Assembly: GCF_014269185.2 (NCBI RefSeq)
Contig: NZ_JABWRZ020000002.1
Location: 186,001-250,000, forward strand
Length of the DNA stretch: 64,000 nucleotides
Source of the DNA: Pseudomonas oryzicola
GTDB taxonomy: Bacteria > Pseudomonadota > Gammaproteobacteria > Pseudomonadales > Pseudomonadaceae
Reading direction: 5' to 3'
Shown here piece after piece: positions 34,255 to 46,085 of the stretch; the stretch's first letter is position 1; every line of letters begins with the position of its first letter. The notes beneath the pieces are model-generated. The model saw nothing but the letters and a program-made list of their open reading frames with translations. It did no database searches and had not been told where the DNA came from. Both the position numbers and the translations under genes were made by a program.

Positions 34255-36279
34255 ATGAGCGCTTTACTCGACCGCCTGACGACTACTTTCGCCCTCGACC
34301 AACTGACTGAAACCGCCGCCTCACTTTCGCCACAAGCCTTCCACTTGCTGCTTGCACCTGTATTCGGCGACGACCTGCCTGAAGCGTGCTATCAGTGCTT
34401 GCACGACGCACTGGGTGAAGGCACGTTGGCCAACCCGGTCCACCAGATTGGTACACAAGCCAAAGGCAGGGCCAGCTACGACAATGCCACCCGCATCATC
34501 CACCTGCATCCCGATGTGATCGAGGCTGCACGCCGACAGCCGAGCGGCGCCTGCGAACTGGCGATCATCCTGCTACACGAGTTCGGTCACCACCTGGACT
34601 GCCTCCTGCGCCAGGAATACGCACCTCGCCTGACCGCAGGCAGCATCCACGTTGCCCAGGACGCCAGGCTCGAAGAGGGTGCCCGCTTTGCTTATCTGTT
34701 CTGCGAAATTGGACCACGCGAGCCTGGCAAGTTGACGGTCGCTCACCTCCACGGCGGTGATGCGGATATACACATTCAGGTCGATCAGCAGGCGCTGCAG
34801 CACTACATACGCCTGAGCCAGGGCCATGGGGCGCAGCACAGAGAAAACCGCTATGCGAGCCATGAGGGCTTTTCGGCTGGGCAAGGCAATGAGGCGCATG
34901 GGTACGAGTCTTGGGGCCACGGCTCGATCGAGGAAGATCTGAAGTATGCAGGCTTTGACGAAAAGCAGCGCAAGGCGATCTATTTTGGCAACTGGTTGCG
35001 CGACTACTCACAGTTGCTCGACCCCAAGCTGGTGCGAGCCGCCGATGCCCCCAAGGACTTCCCGGCCAAGATTTCAAGGGCCGTGCTTACCCAGCTCGTC
35101 GATCTTCTGGCACTGAGAGCCTTCCCCAGCCTGCAAAGCACGCCGCAAGAGCGCAGCCACTATGTGGTCACGCCAGACATGCTTGGGGTCTATCGCCCCA
35201 GCGAACACATAGACAACCCGTTCAATCCTTGGCCTCCCACCGTCGACCCACGCACCATCGACGAAGCCTTCGAGGCGCCCATCGCCGAGGATCACGCCCT
35301 GCTCCAGGTCGACCCTGATACCTCCATGAAGCGCTACATCTTCACTTCGGTCGACTACATGAGCAACTGCCTGCGTGACGCCATGGCGGCGGGTCCAACG
35401 CCGAAAGGCATGCGCCTGTTCGGCGCGGCCTTGCATGTGCTCGAAGACTACTTCGCCCACTCCAACTATGCAGAACTGAGCCTGCGCAAACAAAAACACG
35501 ACCGTGTATTACCATGGACCGCAAAGGTCGATTGCAGGCACGATTGGCCAGTAGTCACCGGCATGTTCGCCGGCTCCGATGTGATCGCCAGCCTGGCCGA
35601 GCCAATGGCAAACCTGTTGTTCAAGCCTTCCGGCAGCTTCGAGAGCATTACCCCCGGCCAACGCGCGAACTCGGAAGTTGCATTGTTGATTCTGCTGCAA
35701 GACCATCCTGACCCGAAATGGCAGCAGTATCTGCAGACCTCCCTCGAGGTGCGCGACACGCTGGCTGACCTCCCAGGGTTCAATGGCCTGCGGCTGGTCT
35801 CATGGCTCATCAGTTCGCCCATAAGGGGCGCCCAGGACCTGCTCAAGCTGGGCTACAAGACCCTGCTCAACCTGATCGGCAATAGCGTTGACGACCTACA
35901 GACGCTGCGCCTGGGCAATCCTGAACTGTGCGGTTCGACCAACCCGACCCATTCACAACTCGCCAAAGACCATGACGTCCATCCTCTGCATACCTTGGCC
36001 GCGCTCATGGCTCGCGTTGCGGTACGCGAGGTGGGCAAGGCCATGTACCATCACTGGCACGGAACGCGCCTGCTCGATCCGGTGAAAATCGCGCGCAGCT
36101 ACTTTACCCACCCCTTTGACAGCGAGTGGCAGGACGAACTGGTCAGCCATTGGGCATCCGAGCACCGTGAGATGATCGAGCAAGCCGGCAATGTCTCGAT
36201 CTTTGCCACATTGCACGATCATGCTCACCAAGAGGTCGATACAAGCGTCTGGGACCGCGTGCGAGGGCTGTTCGGATAG
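34255..36279 (+). CDS. HET-C domain protein with N-terminal HEFGH motif
   Basis: A 674-residue protein. Residues 218-460 carry the HET-C signature (GHGSIEEDLKYAGFDEKQRK, IYFGNWLRDYSQLL, HVLEDYFAHSNYAEL), a family named after a fungal incompatibility factor and found in pseudomonads. A zinc-type motif HEFGHHLD sits at 108-115 with acidic candidates for a third ligand at 140-141 (ARLEEGARFAY). No signal peptide. Starts 100 bp after the tatB-like gene with its own hairpin-rich leader and ends in a strong terminator. Role unknown; a toxin or lipase-like activity is a guess. Confidence 0.8.
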   Translation: MSALLDRLTTTFALDQLTETAASLSPQAFHLLLAPVFGDDLPEACYQCLHDALGEGTLANPVHQIGTQAKGRASYDNATRIIHLHPDVIEAARRQPSGACELAIILLHEFGHHLDCLLRQEYAPRLTAGSIHVAQDARLEEGARFAYLFCEIGPREPGKLTVAHLHGGDADIHIQVDQQALQHYIRLSQGHGAQHRENRYASHEGFSAGQGNEAHGYESWGHGSIEEDLKYAGFDEKQRKAIYFGNWLRDYSQLLDPKLVRAADAPKDFPAKISRAVLTQLVDLLALRAFPSLQSTPQERSHYVVTPDMLGVYRPSEHIDNPFNPWPPTVDPRTIDEAFEAPIAEDHALLQVDPDTSMKRYIFTSVDYMSNCLRDAMAAGPTPKGMRLFGAALHVLEDYFAHSNYAELSLRKQKHDRVLPWTAKVDCRHDWPVVTGMFAGSDVIASLAEPMANLLFKPSGSFESITPGQRANSEVALLILLQDHPDPKWQQYLQTSLEVRDTLADLPGFNGLRLVSWLISSPIRGAQDLLKLGYKTLLNLIGNSVDDLQTLRLGNPELCGSTNPTHSQLAKDHDVHPLHTLAALMARVAVREVGKAMYHHWHGTRLLDPVKIARSYFTHPFDSEWQDELVSHWASEHREMIEQAGNVSIFATLHDHAHQEVDTSVWDRVRGLFG

Positions 36280-36294
36280 GCCCTGAAACACAAA

Positions 36295-36322
36295 AGCCCC
36301 GACAGGAAACTGCCGGGGCTTC
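36295..36322 (+). terminator. Intrinsic terminator of the HET-C gene
   Basis: Stem AAGCCCCG.CAG / CTG.CGGGGCTT with a GAAA loop, 15 bp after the stop at 36279, followed by TCTGGTTTTG. It lies between convergent genes and may serve both. Confidence 0.85.
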
Positions 36323-36351
36323 TGGTTTTGACCAGTGACACTTCAACGCGC

Positions 36352-36663
36352 TCAGAAGTCAGCCAATGGCCATACTTCGTATGCCGGTGCCTCGTAGGGA
36401 TGGCTCCGTTTGAGCGCAGCGACGACCTGAGCGATCAGTTCGTCGGCCACCACCAGTTCCACCTTCCACTCCTCCACCACCTCGACCTGGCCGGTTTGCC
36501 CGAGGAACGGCTGGCTGCCGTCCAGCGGGCGGAACTGGCCCTGGCCCAGGGTCTGCCAGGCGCAGTGGTCATAATCACCGATGCGCCCGCCACCTGCGGC
36601 GAACACAGCGGCCTTGACCACCTCGACGTGGCTGGCGGGGACGAAGAAGGCGAGCTTGTACAC
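36352..36663 (-). CDS. YqfO/Nif3-type small protein (CutA-like fold)
   Basis: A 103-residue protein matching the inserted CutA/PII-like domain of the Nif3 family (YqfO): MYKLAFFVPASHVEVVKAAV, then GAGGGRIGDY-like AAGGGRIGDYDHCAW and the end RSHPYEAPAYEVWPL. It is a stand-alone form in gammaproteobacteria; function unknown, metal or nucleotide binding suggested. It lies 3 bp downstream of purL on the same strand. Confidence 0.88.
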   Translation of the reverse strand: MYKLAFFVPASHVEVVKAAVFAAGGGRIGDYDHCAWQTLGQGQFRPLDGSQPFLGQTGQVEVVEEWKVELVVADELIAQVVAALKRSHPYEAPAYEVWPLADF

Positions 36664-36666
36664 GCC

Positions 36667-39600
36667 TTAGTTCACCCACACCCGTGCATTACGGAACATA
36701 CGCATCAGCGCGGCATCTTCCTGCCACTCATCCGGGCGCCAGGAGTTCTGCACGGCGCGGAACACCCGCTCCGGGTGCGGCATCATGATGGTCACGCGGC
36801 CGTCGCGGCTGGTGAGGCCGGTGATACCACGCGGCGAGCCGTTCGGGTTGGCCGGGTAGGCTTCGGTGACCTTGCCGTGGTTGTCGACGTAGCGCAGGGC
36901 CACGCAGCCGGACAGGTCCGCAGCCAGCAGTGCCTCCTCGCTGGCAAATTCGGCATGGCCTTCGCCGTGGGCGATGGCGATCGGCATGCGCGAACCGGCC
37001 ATGCCCTGCAGGAAGATCGAGTTGGACTTCTGCACTTCGACCATGGCCACACGCGCCTCGAACTGCTCCGAGCGGTTGCGCACGAAGTGCGGCCAGTGCT
37101 CGGTGCCCGGGATCAGTTCATGCAGGTTGGACATCATCTGGCAACCGTTGCACACGCCCAGGGCGAAGCTGTCGGTACGCGCGAAGAAGGCCTGGAAGGC
37201 GTCACGGGCGCGGCTGTTGAACAGCGCCGACTTGGCCCAGCCTTCACCGGCACCCAGCACGTCGCCATAGGAGAAGCCGCCGCAGGCGACCAGGCCCTTG
37301 AACGCTTCGAAGTCGACACGGCCAGCGAGGATGTCGCTCATGTGCACGTCGATGGCAGCGAAACCGGCGCGGTCGAAGGCGGCAGCCATCTCGACCTGGC
37401 CGTTGACGCCCTGCTCGCGCAGGATGGCCACTTGCGGGCGAACGCCTTTCTTGATGTACGGTGCGGCGATGTCGTCGTTGACGTCGAAGCCCAGCTTTAC
37501 CGAAAGGCCCGGGTTGTCTTCCTCAAGCAGCAGGTCGAATTCCTGGTCGGCGCAGTCGGCGTTGTCGCGCAGGCGCTGGATCTGGTAGCTGGTTTCAGCC
37601 CACTGGCGCTGCAGCATGCGGCGGTCGTCGTCGAACAGCACGTCGCCGTTCAGGCTGATGGACACTTCACCGTTGTTGACCGGCTTGCCGATCACCGCGA
37701 CGCATTCTTCACCCAGGCCAGCGGCGCTGAACTGTGCCAGCACATCCGGGGTGGCGTCCTGGCGAACCTGAATGACCGCGCCCAGCTCTTCGTTGAAGAG
37801 GATGGCCGCCACATCGGCCTTGCTGTCGGTCAGCGGGTCGAGGTGCAGGTCGAGGCCGCAGTGGCCGGCGAAGGCCATTTCCAGCACGGTGGTGATCAGG
37901 CCACCATCGGAACGGTCGTGGTAGGCCAGCAGGTGGCCATCGGCGTTCAGGCCCTGGATCACGGCGAAGAACGCCTTCAGGTCTTCGGCATCGTCGACGT
38001 CCGGAGCCTCGGCACCGAGCTTGCCGTAGGTCTGGGCCAGGATCGAGGCGCCCATGCGGTTCTTGCCACGCCCCAGGTCGACCAGGATCAGGTCGGTCTC
38101 GCCCTTGTCCATGCGCAGTTGCGGGGTCAGGGTGCTGCGGATGTCGACCACCGGGGCGAAGCCGCTGACGATCAGCGACATCGGCGCGGTGACGCTCTTC
38201 TCGACACCGTCCTCGCTCCACTTGGTCTTCATCGACATGGAGTCCTTGCCGACCGGAATGGTCAGGCCCAGCTCCGGGCACAGCTCCATGCCGACAGCCT
38301 TGACGGTGTCGTACAGGCGGGCATCTTCACCGGGGTGGCCGGCAGCGGACATCCAGTTGGCCGACAGCTTGATGTCGGAGATTTTTTCGATACGCGCGCC
38401 GGCCAGGTTGGTCAGCACCTCGCCGATGGCCATGCGGCCCGACGCCGGGGCGTCCAGCAGGGCCAGCGGGGTACGTTCGCCCATGGCCATGGCTTCACCG
38501 GTGTAGACGTCGAAGCTGGTGGCGGTGACGGCGCAGTCGGCCACCGGTACCTGCCACGGGCCGACCATCTGGTCGCGGGCTACCAGGCCGGTAATGGTGC
38601 GGTCGCCGATGGTGATCAGGAAGCTCTTGCTGGCCACGGCCGGGTGGCTGAGCACGCGCTGCACGGCGTTGTCCAGGTCCAGCTGGCTCGGGTCGAAATC
38701 ATCGCCCAGCTCGGCTTCGCGGGTTACCGAACGGTGCATGCGCGGCGGCTTGCCCAGCAGCACGTCCAGCGGCATGTCCACCGGGGTATTGCCGAAGTGG
38801 CTGTCGGTAACGGTCAGGTGCGGCTCTGCGGTGGCTTCGCCGACTACCGCGAACGGGCAGCGCTCGCGCTCGCAGATGGCCTGGAAGCGCTCGAAGTCCT
38901 CGGCGCTGACGGCCAGCACGTAACGTTCCTGCGACTCGTTGCTCCAGATTTCGTGCGGGGCCATGCCCGGCTCGTCATTGGGCACGTTGCGCAGTTCGAA
39001 GCGGCCACCACGGCCACCGTCGTTGACCAGCTCGGGGAAGGCGTTGGAGATACCGCCAGCGCCGACGTCGTGGATGAAGGCGATCGGGTTCTTGTCGCCC
39101 AGCTGCCAGCAACGGTCGATGACCTCCTGGCAACGGCGTTCCATTTCAGGGTTTTCGCGCTGTACCGAAGCGAAGTCGAGGTCTGCCGAGCTGGCACCGG
39201 TGGCCACCGACGAAGCGGCACCGCCGCCCAGGCCGATCAGCATGGCCGGGCCACCGAGCACGATCAGCTTGGCGCCGACGGTGATCTCGCCCTTCTGTAC
39301 GTGGTCTTCACGGATGTTGCCCATGCCGCCGGCGAGCATGATCGGCTTGTGGTAGCCGCGTACTTCTTCACCGCGCGGGGTGTTGATGGCCTGCTCGAAG
39401 GTACGGAAGTAGCCGGTCAGGGCCGGGCGACCGAATTCGTTGTTGAACGCAGCGCCACCCAGTGGGCCTTCGACCATGATGTCGAGGGCGTCGACAATGC
39501 GGCCGGGCTTGCCGTAGTTCTGCTCCCACGGCTGTTCGAAGCCCGGGATGCGCAGGTTGGACACGGTGAAACCGGTCAGGCCAGCCTTGGGCTTGGCACC

Positions 39601-40566
39601 ACGGCCGGTCGCGCCTTCGTCGCGGATTTCGCCGCCAGAACCGGTGGAAGCACCGGAGAACGGTGCGATGGCGGTCGGGTGGTTGTGGGTTTCCACCTTC
39701 ATCAGGATGTGCACCGGCTCCTGCACCGCGCCGTACTGGCGGGTTTCAGGGTTCGGGAAGAAACGGCCGGCAACGTTGCCGACGATCACCGAGGCGTTGT
39801 CCTTGTACGCAGACAGCACGCCTTCGCTGTGCATCTGGTAGGTGTTCTTGATCATGCCGAACAGGCTTTTTTCCTGCGCCTGGCCGTCGATGTCCCAACT
39901 GGCGTTGAAGATCTTGTGGCGGCAGTGCTCGGAGTTGGCCTGGGCGAACATCATCAGTTCGATGTCGTTCGGGTTGCGCTTGAGGCCCTGGAAGGCATTG
40001 ACCAGGTAGTCGATCTCGTCTTCGGCCAGGGCCAGGCCCAGGTCGATGTTGGCCTTGGCCAGGGCGTCACGGCCGCCGGCCAGGATATCCACCGAGGTCA
40101 TCGGCTTGGGCTGGGCGTGGCTGAACAGGTCGGCGGCCTGCTCCAGCTGGCCGAGCACGCGCTGGGTCATGCGGTCGTGCAGTTCGGCAGCGACCAGCTC
40201 GGCATCGGCGGCGCTCAGGTCGCCAGCGACGTAGTAGGCGATACCGCGCTCCAGGCGCTGGATGGCCTGCAGGCCGCAGTTGTGGGCGATGTCGCTGGCC
40301 TTGCTGGCCCACGGCGAAATGGTACCCAGGCGCGGTACGACCAGGAACAGGCGGCCGCTCGGCTCCTGTACCGGCACGCTCGGGCCGTACTTGAGCAGAC
40401 GGCCCAGCACCTGCTGCTGGTCGGCGGTCAGCTCGCCGTCGACATCGGCGAAGTGGGCGAATTCGGCATACAAACCAGTAACAGCGGGGACTTTCTGGCT
40501 CAGTTGCTCGAGTAATTTACCGTGGCGAAAGGCAGAAAGGGCAGGAGCGCCGCGCAGGATCAACAT
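36667..40566 (-). CDS. purL: Phosphoribosylformylglycinamidine synthase
   Basis: A 1299-residue single-chain FGAM synthase of the large proteobacterial type. It converts FGAR, glutamine and ATP to FGAM in purine synthesis. The N-terminal PurS-like part ([20 protein letters not shown]) is followed by two AIRS-type halves ([55 protein letters not shown]) and a C-terminal class I glutaminase with nucleophile cysteine in [14 protein letters not shown] and histidine in MPHPERVF. The upstream gap holds a REP-like pair and the promoter. Confidence 0.99.
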   Translation of the reverse strand: MLILRGAPALSAFRHGKLLEQLSQKVPAVTGLYAEFAHFADVDGELTADQQQVLGRLLKYGPSVPVQEPSGRLFLVVPRLGTISPWASKASDIAHNCGLQAIQRLERGIAYYVAGDLSAADAELVAAELHDRMTQRVLGQLEQAADLFSHAQPKPMTSVDILAGGRDALAKANIDLGLALAEDEIDYLVNAFQGLKRNPNDIELMMFAQANSEHCRHKIFNASWDIDGQAQEKSLFGMIKNTYQMHSEGVLSAYKDNASVIVGNVAGRFFPNPETRQYGAVQEPVHILMKVETHNHPTAIAPFSGASTGSGGEIRDEGATGRGAKPKAGLTGFTVSNLRIPGFEQPWEQNYGKPGRIVDALDIMVEGPLGGAAFNNEFGRPALTGYFRTFEQAINTPRGEEVRGYHKPIMLAGGMGNIREDHVQKGEITVGAKLIVLGGPAMLIGLGGGAASSVATGASSADLDFASVQRENPEMERRCQEVIDRCWQLGDKNPIAFIHDVGAGGISNAFPELVNDGGRGGRFELRNVPNDEPGMAPHEIWSNESQERYVLAVSAEDFERFQAICERERCPFAVVGEATAEPHLTVTDSHFGNTPVDMPLDVLLGKPPRMHRSVTREAELGDDFDPSQLDLDNAVQRVLSHPAVASKSFLITIGDRTITGLVARDQMVGPWQVPVADCAVTATSFDVYTGEAMAMGERTPLALLDAPASGRMAIGEVLTNLAGARIEKISDIKLSANWMSAAGHPGEDARLYDTVKAVGMELCPELGLTIPVGKDSMSMKTKWSEDGVEKSVTAPMSLIVSGFAPVVDIRSTLTPQLRMDKGETDLILVDLGRGKNRMGASILAQTYGKLGAEAPDVDDAEDLKAFFAVIQGLNADGHLLAYHDRSDGGLITTVLEMAFAGHCGLDLHLDPLTDSKADVAAILFNEELGAVIQVRQDATPDVLAQFSAAGLGEECVAVIGKPVNNGEVSISLNGDVLFDDDRRMLQRQWAETSYQIQRLRDNADCADQEFDLLLEEDNPGLSVKLGFDVNDDIAAPYIKKGVRPQVAILREQGVNGQVEMAAAFDRAGFAAIDVHMSDILAGRVDFEAFKGLVACGGFSYGDVLGAGEGWAKSALFNSRARDAFQAFFARTDSFALGVCNGCQMMSNLHELIPGTEHWPHFVRNRSEQFEARVAMVEVQKSNSIFLQGMAGSRMPIAIAHGEGHAEFASEEALLAADLSGCVALRYVDNHGKVTEAYPANPNGSPRGITGLTSRDGRVTIMMPHPERVFRAVQNSWRPDEWQEDAALMRMFRNARVWVN

Positions 40567-40707
40567 CGTCGGGACAGCCTCAGGAAGGGGTGTGCTTAGA
40601 GGCCGTGCATTCTAGCCTAATTCGAAGGGTTTCGGCACCCGCTCTAAGCCACGACTGCCGGGCGGTGGAACCGGACTTCGGGGTCAGATTTCTGGGAGGG
40701 GGGGTAT

Positions 40708-40974
40708 TCGCCTCGACGCATTCTGTGCCTGTGAGACCGAGCGCCGCCCGCGCGGCGCATCGCGGATGAAATCCGCTCCTACATCTGTTGCAACGTGCCG
40801 AACCTGTCACGCCAGGGTCGCCAGCCTTGGCGCATCACTTGAGCCGTGCAAACCGGCTGACAACCATGGCCTTACAGGCGTGGCCACGTTGCAACAAGTG
40901 TAGGAGCGGATTTCATCCGCGATGCGCCGCGCGGGCGGCGCTCGGTCTCACAGGCACAGAATGCGTCGAGGCGA
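40708..40974. repeat. Inverted REP-like pair with 90-bp arms
   Basis: Arms at 40708-40797 and 40885-40974 are reverse complements with 88 of 90 positions identical, separated by an 87-bp spacer. Each arm contains two smaller palindromes (GCGGATGAAATCCGC and GCGCCGCCCGCGCGGCGC) and the extragenic-repeat core GTAGGAGCGGATTT. The pair lies between divergent purL and mltF. The rest of the 516-bp gap (40567-41082) has no gene; the promoters must flank the pair. Confidence 0.9.
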
Positions 40975-41034
40975 GCGCCTGGCGGCCTTGACGCAATGCC
41001 CTCCAACCACACAACCCGCTACCAGACAAGCTAA

Positions 41035-42540
<1,506 letters not shown>

Positions 42541-42552
42541 GCCTGTACTGGT

Positions 42553-42581
42553 GTTTTCGCGGGCGTGCCCGCTCCCACAGG
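42553..42581. repeat. P. putida-type REP sequence
   Basis: The stretch GTTTTCGCGGGCGTGCCCGC followed by TCCCACAGG matches the common P. putida repetitive extragenic palindrome (imperfect stem CGCGGGC / GCCCGC). It sits 12 bp after the mltF stop, between convergent mltF and tadA. Confidence 0.8.
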
Positions 42582-42630
42582 TGCAGCCACAGGCCCCAAC
42601 GGAGGGTATTCCTGTAGCGACCGGTGCAGG

Positions 42631-43110
42631 TCAACCCTTGGCCCGGCGCGCCCTGAAGAACTCAGTCAGGATCTGCCCGCACTCCTCGGCCAGCACCCCG
42701 CCCTCCACCATCACCCGGTGGTTGAGAAAACCCTGCCCGAAGAACTGCCACTGGCTCTGCACGATCCCCGCCTTGGGTTCCAGCGCGCCATACACCACCC
42801 GCATGACCCGCGAATGCACGATCAGCCCTGCACACATGCTGCAGGGTTCCAGGGTCACGTACAGGGTGCTGCCAGGCAGGCGGTAATTGCTGGCCGACCT
42901 GGCCGCCGCCCGGATCGCCACCATCTCGGCATGCGCGCTGGGGTCACTGTCGATGATCGGCCGGTTGAAACCCTGGCCGATCACCTGGCCATGCTGTACC
43001 AGTACCGCGCCCACCGGCACTTCGCCCAGGGCCGCGCCCTCGGCGGCCAGGGCCAGGGCCAGGCGCATGAATTCCTGATCGCGGCTGCGGTCGATGATCT
43101 GCGGGCGCAT
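42631..43110 (-). CDS. tadA: tRNA-specific adenosine deaminase
   Basis: A 159-residue zinc deaminase that converts A34 to inosine in tRNA-Arg(ACG). Zinc ligands are H60 in HAEMVAIRAA and C90/C93 in PCSMC, with catalytic E62. The start overlaps the stop of the multicopper oxidase gene by one base (TGATG), so the two are co-translated on the minus strand. Confidence 0.97.
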   Translation of the reverse strand: MRPQIIDRSRDQEFMRLALALAAEGAALGEVPVGAVLVQHGQVIGQGFNRPIIDSDPSAHAEMVAIRAAARSASNYRLPGSTLYVTLEPCSMCAGLIVHSRVMRVVYGALEPKAGIVQSQWQFFGQGFLNHRVMVEGGVLAEECGQILTEFFRARRAKG

Positions 43111-44492
43111 CAGACCACCGCGATCGCGGCCATCAGGCCGGTTTCCATGTGGTCGATGACGTGGCAGTGGAACATCCAGGTGCCCGGGTTATCTGCCACC
43201 AGCGCCACCTGGGCGCGCTCGTTACGGCCCAGCAGGTAGGTGTCGGTGAACCACGGCTCCTTGATGTCATGGCGGTTCGAGGCAATCACCTTGAAACTCA
43301 TGCCGTGCAGGTGGATCGGGTGCTGGTACTGGGTCATGTTCTTCAGCTCGAAGATGTAGCTCTTGCCTTTCTTCAACGTGGCGATCGGCCGGTCGGCGCA
43401 AGTCTTGTCGGTGATGTCCCAGGCCTGGCCGTTGATCTGCCACATGCTCGAGGGCTTGTCCTGGTCTGTCGTGACAGACACCTTGGCCGCCCATTCGAAA
43501 TTGAAGTTGAGCTTTTCGGCGTTCTCCAGATCCGGTTCGGCAATCGGGTTGGCCGGCAGCGCTGGCGGCCAGTCGCCTGGTGCGTCGCTGCTGGCCACCG
43601 AACGCAACGTACCCAGGCGGACAAAGCCATCGCGCAGGGAAATCTCCTCGCCTGCCTGGGGAATGCGAATGGCCAGGCAGATCCGCATGCCTGGGCCAAG
43701 CCAGTAATCGTCGTCCAGCGGCCGTGGCGTTACCGGGTTGCCGTCCAGGGCATAGATCATCGCCTCGCAATTGCCCTTGAGGTTGATGCGGTAGGTCCAG
43801 GTGTTGTCCAGGTTCAACAGGCGTACACGGACCACTTGCCCGGCGGGCAGCTCGGTGACCGAATCGGCCTGGCCATTGATGGTGATCAGCCGACCGGCCG
43901 TGCCGTTGCGCGCGGCCTCGCGGGGGATGCTGAAAGGCAGCCAGGCGCCCTGCTCGTCCACGTGCCAGTTCTTCAGGCTCAGGGTACGTTCATGGCGGAA
44001 CCCGGTGGGTTCGCGCTCCTCGACGATCAGCGGACCGACCAGGCCACGGCCCAGCTCCTCGGAACTGCTGACATGCGGGTGGTACCAGTAGCTGCCGGCA
44101 TCCGGCACGCGGAACTTGTAGTCGAAGTACTCGCCCGGCTTGACCGGCAGCTGCGACACATAGGGCACGCCGTCCATTTCCAGCGGCAGGCGAATGCCGT
44201 GCCAATGGATGGTGGTTTCCACCGGCAGGTGGTTGATGAAGCGCACCCGCAGCCAGGTACCCTGGCGCACGCGCAGCTCGGTGCCCGGTGCCGAGGGGCC
44301 GAAGGCCCAGGCCTCGGTCTTGAACCCCGGTACCAGCTCGACATCCAGCGGCGCGGCGATCAGTTGGTAATCATGCCCGGCATTATCGTCCTCGACCCGG
44401 CCCAGCCAGTAACGCGCCGCGCCACCGGCGCCCAGGCCAACCACAACCAGGCCGGTCAGGCCCTTGAGCATTTGTCGACGGGTGAAGGACAT
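43110..44492 (-). CDS. Multicopper oxidase, Tat-exported
   Basis: A 460-residue laccase/CopA-type oxidase. The ATG at 44490-44492 gives a Tat signal (MSFTRRQMLKGLTGLVVVGL). Copper ligands appear in TTIHWHGIRL, YWYHPHVSSS, HPIHLHGMSF and MFHCHVIDHMETGLM, so all four copper-binding blocks are present, with methionine in the axial type 1 region. Possible copper or phenolic oxidation in the periplasm. Upstream frame extension has no family sequence. Coupled to tadA by a TGATG overlap. Confidence 0.93.
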   Translation of the reverse strand: MSFTRRQMLKGLTGLVVVGLGAGGAARYWLGRVEDDNAGHDYQLIAAPLDVELVPGFKTEAWAFGPSAPGTELRVRQGTWLRVRFINHLPVETTIHWHGIRLPLEMDGVPYVSQLPVKPGEYFDYKFRVPDAGSYWYHPHVSSSEELGRGLVGPLIVEEREPTGFRHERTLSLKNWHVDEQGAWLPFSIPREAARNGTAGRLITINGQADSVTELPAGQVVRVRLLNLDNTWTYRINLKGNCEAMIYALDGNPVTPRPLDDDYWLGPGMRICLAIRIPQAGEEISLRDGFVRLGTLRSVASSDAPGDWPPALPANPIAEPDLENAEKLNFNFEWAAKVSVTTDQDKPSSMWQINGQAWDITDKTCADRPIATLKKGKSYIFELKNMTQYQHPIHLHGMSFKVIASNRHDIKEPWFTDTYLLGRNERAQVALVADNPGTWMFHCHVIDHMETGLMAAIAVV

Positions 44493-44581
44493 CGGTGCGG
44501 GTACCTCATGTTCTGCGCAATCAAGCTGCCAGCATGGCTGGCGATGAAGGGCGAATACGATACACCTGCGAATGGGAAATA

Positions 44582-46054
44582 TTAAGTGAAGTCTCTGGCA
44601 ACACCGCCCGCAGCCTTGCCATCGGCACTGCCGTCGGGGGCCAGGCAAAGCTCGTTGAACCACCGCTGGTCATCGCTGGACGGCACGCGCAGGGCCGCCT
44701 GCAGCAACTGCGGGTCGAGCAGTATGTTCAGGTTCTGCAAGCGCGTGGCGGTGTCGGGGTGGGTATCGAACGGATGGGTAATGGTCAGCGCCAGCGCCTC
44801 CTCGCCCAGCTGCAAAGGTGTGCGTTGCAAGTGCAACGCCAGGGCCTGCGGCAGGCCTTCGCCACCGCGAGCGAGCAGCAAACCGTCGATCACCCTGCCC
44901 AGGGCAATGGCCCGCAGCAGCGCCTGGATGAACAACTTCGGGCCACCGACCTCGGCACCCGCCCGGTCAGCCAGCAATTCCTGCGCCCGCCCCCAATGGT
45001 GTACCGCGACCTGGAAGTGGTGCAGGAACTGCCCGGCCATCCACAGGATCGGGCGAACAGCCCAAGGCGGGGCGCTGTCGGCGCCGAGCATGGCCTGGTA
45101 GTGCGCGCACATCAGGCTGAAACGCGCGCAGATTTCGCTGCCTCGCTCGGTGTCACGGCGGCGGAAATGGCCCAGCTCATGGCCGATCAGCGAGGCTGCC
45201 TCTGCCTGGCTCATGGCCGCCAGGCAAGGCAGCGGCAGATATAGTATCCGACCGTTGAGCAAGCTCCCGCCGGGCTGCAGCACGACGGGCACGCTGGTGA
45301 CGAAAAAGCCTTGGTCAAGCCCGACCACGATATGATCGGGCACAGGCGCATGCAGTTGCGCAGCCAGGCCTTCGACCCAGCGCCACAGCGCCGGCGCCGC
45401 CTGCCTGGGGAGCTGCCGGCCAAGGAAGCTCGCACTCGGCGCGCTCATGCCCGGCCACTGTTGGCGCAAGCGCCAGAGGGTGCGCATGCAGACGAGGAGC
45501 ACAGACGTCAGCGGCAGCACCACGATCAGAACGGTCAGACCGCCCTGCGCGGCATGGCTCAGCCCTAAGCTGGTCTCATAGAGCAATGACAGGCACAGCG
45601 AGCTTGCGAGCAGGATCAGGTAGGCACTCAACCAACGGCCCAGCACCAACCAGTTGGCAGTCATGCGCCCCTGCAGGTAATGCGCCGAGCGCAGCGCTCG
45701 CCAGGCGTCGACCCTCAGCCTGAGCCAGGCGCCGACACCCGTGAGCAAAGCCGCCAGTGCCAACCAGCCACTGAGGCTGGCCATCCATTTGCGCACACCC
45801 AGCCAGTGACGGTCGGCGTCGAGCACGGCCAACTGCGCCTGCAGCGCTTCGCGCCTGTCGAGCCGCCCGTTGAGCTGCTTGCGTGCGGCCCAAGGCAGGC
45901 TTTGCAACAAGGCATCGCTGGGTGCAGCCAGCCATTGGCGGATGATCCGTGCCTGCTCCTGCGCCGTGTCGGCACGCCAGTGTTGCACCTGCCCCCAGCC
46001 GAACAGCGCCAATGGCAGCAACAGCAGGGTCAAGCCCCAACCCAGGCGCCTCAT
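44582..46054 (-). CDS. M48-family membrane metallopeptidase
   Basis: A 490-residue membrane protein with an M48 (HtpX/Oma1-like) zinc site HELGHFRRRD; the third ligand is probably in the glutamate-containing ELLADRAGAEVGG stretch. Membrane helices near the N-terminus (GWGLTLLLLPLALFGW), at about 90-110, 140-160 and 170-190 precede the catalytic domain. The ATG at 46052-46054 has a weak ribosome-binding site; the frame is open upstream across the end of the previous gene, so the start is uncertain. Last gene of a four-gene minus-strand operon. Confidence 0.82.
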   Translation of the reverse strand: MRRLGWGLTLLLLPLALFGWGQVQHWRADTAQEQARIIRQWLAAPSDALLQSLPWAARKQLNGRLDRREALQAQLAVLDADRHWLGVRKWMASLSGWLALAALLTGVGAWLRLRVDAWRALRSAHYLQGRMTANWLVLGRWLSAYLILLASSLCLSLLYETSLGLSHAAQGGLTVLIVVLPLTSVLLVCMRTLWRLRQQWPGMSAPSASFLGRQLPRQAAPALWRWVEGLAAQLHAPVPDHIVVGLDQGFFVTSVPVVLQPGGSLLNGRILYLPLPCLAAMSQAEAASLIGHELGHFRRRDTERGSEICARFSLMCAHYQAMLGADSAPPWAVRPILWMAGQFLHHFQVAVHHWGRAQELLADRAGAEVGGPKLFIQALLRAIALGRVIDGLLLARGGEGLPQALALHLQRTPLQLGEEALALTITHPFDTHPDTATRLQNLNILLDPQLLQAALRVPSSDDQRWFNELCLAPDGSADGKAAGGVARDFT

Positions 46055-46085
46055 CGCCAGCGGACGCCGGTAGTCCCGAGCCGGC

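Noticed and set aside
36328..40515. A very long plus-strand open frame (1395 codons) opposite purL
   Set aside because: It is the antisense shadow of purL caused by strong third-position GC bias; composition is H/V/D/G-rich with no family resemblance.
42631..43110. Hypermutation or phage-type deaminase
   Set aside because: Length, HAE and PCxxC motifs and context are those of housekeeping TadA.
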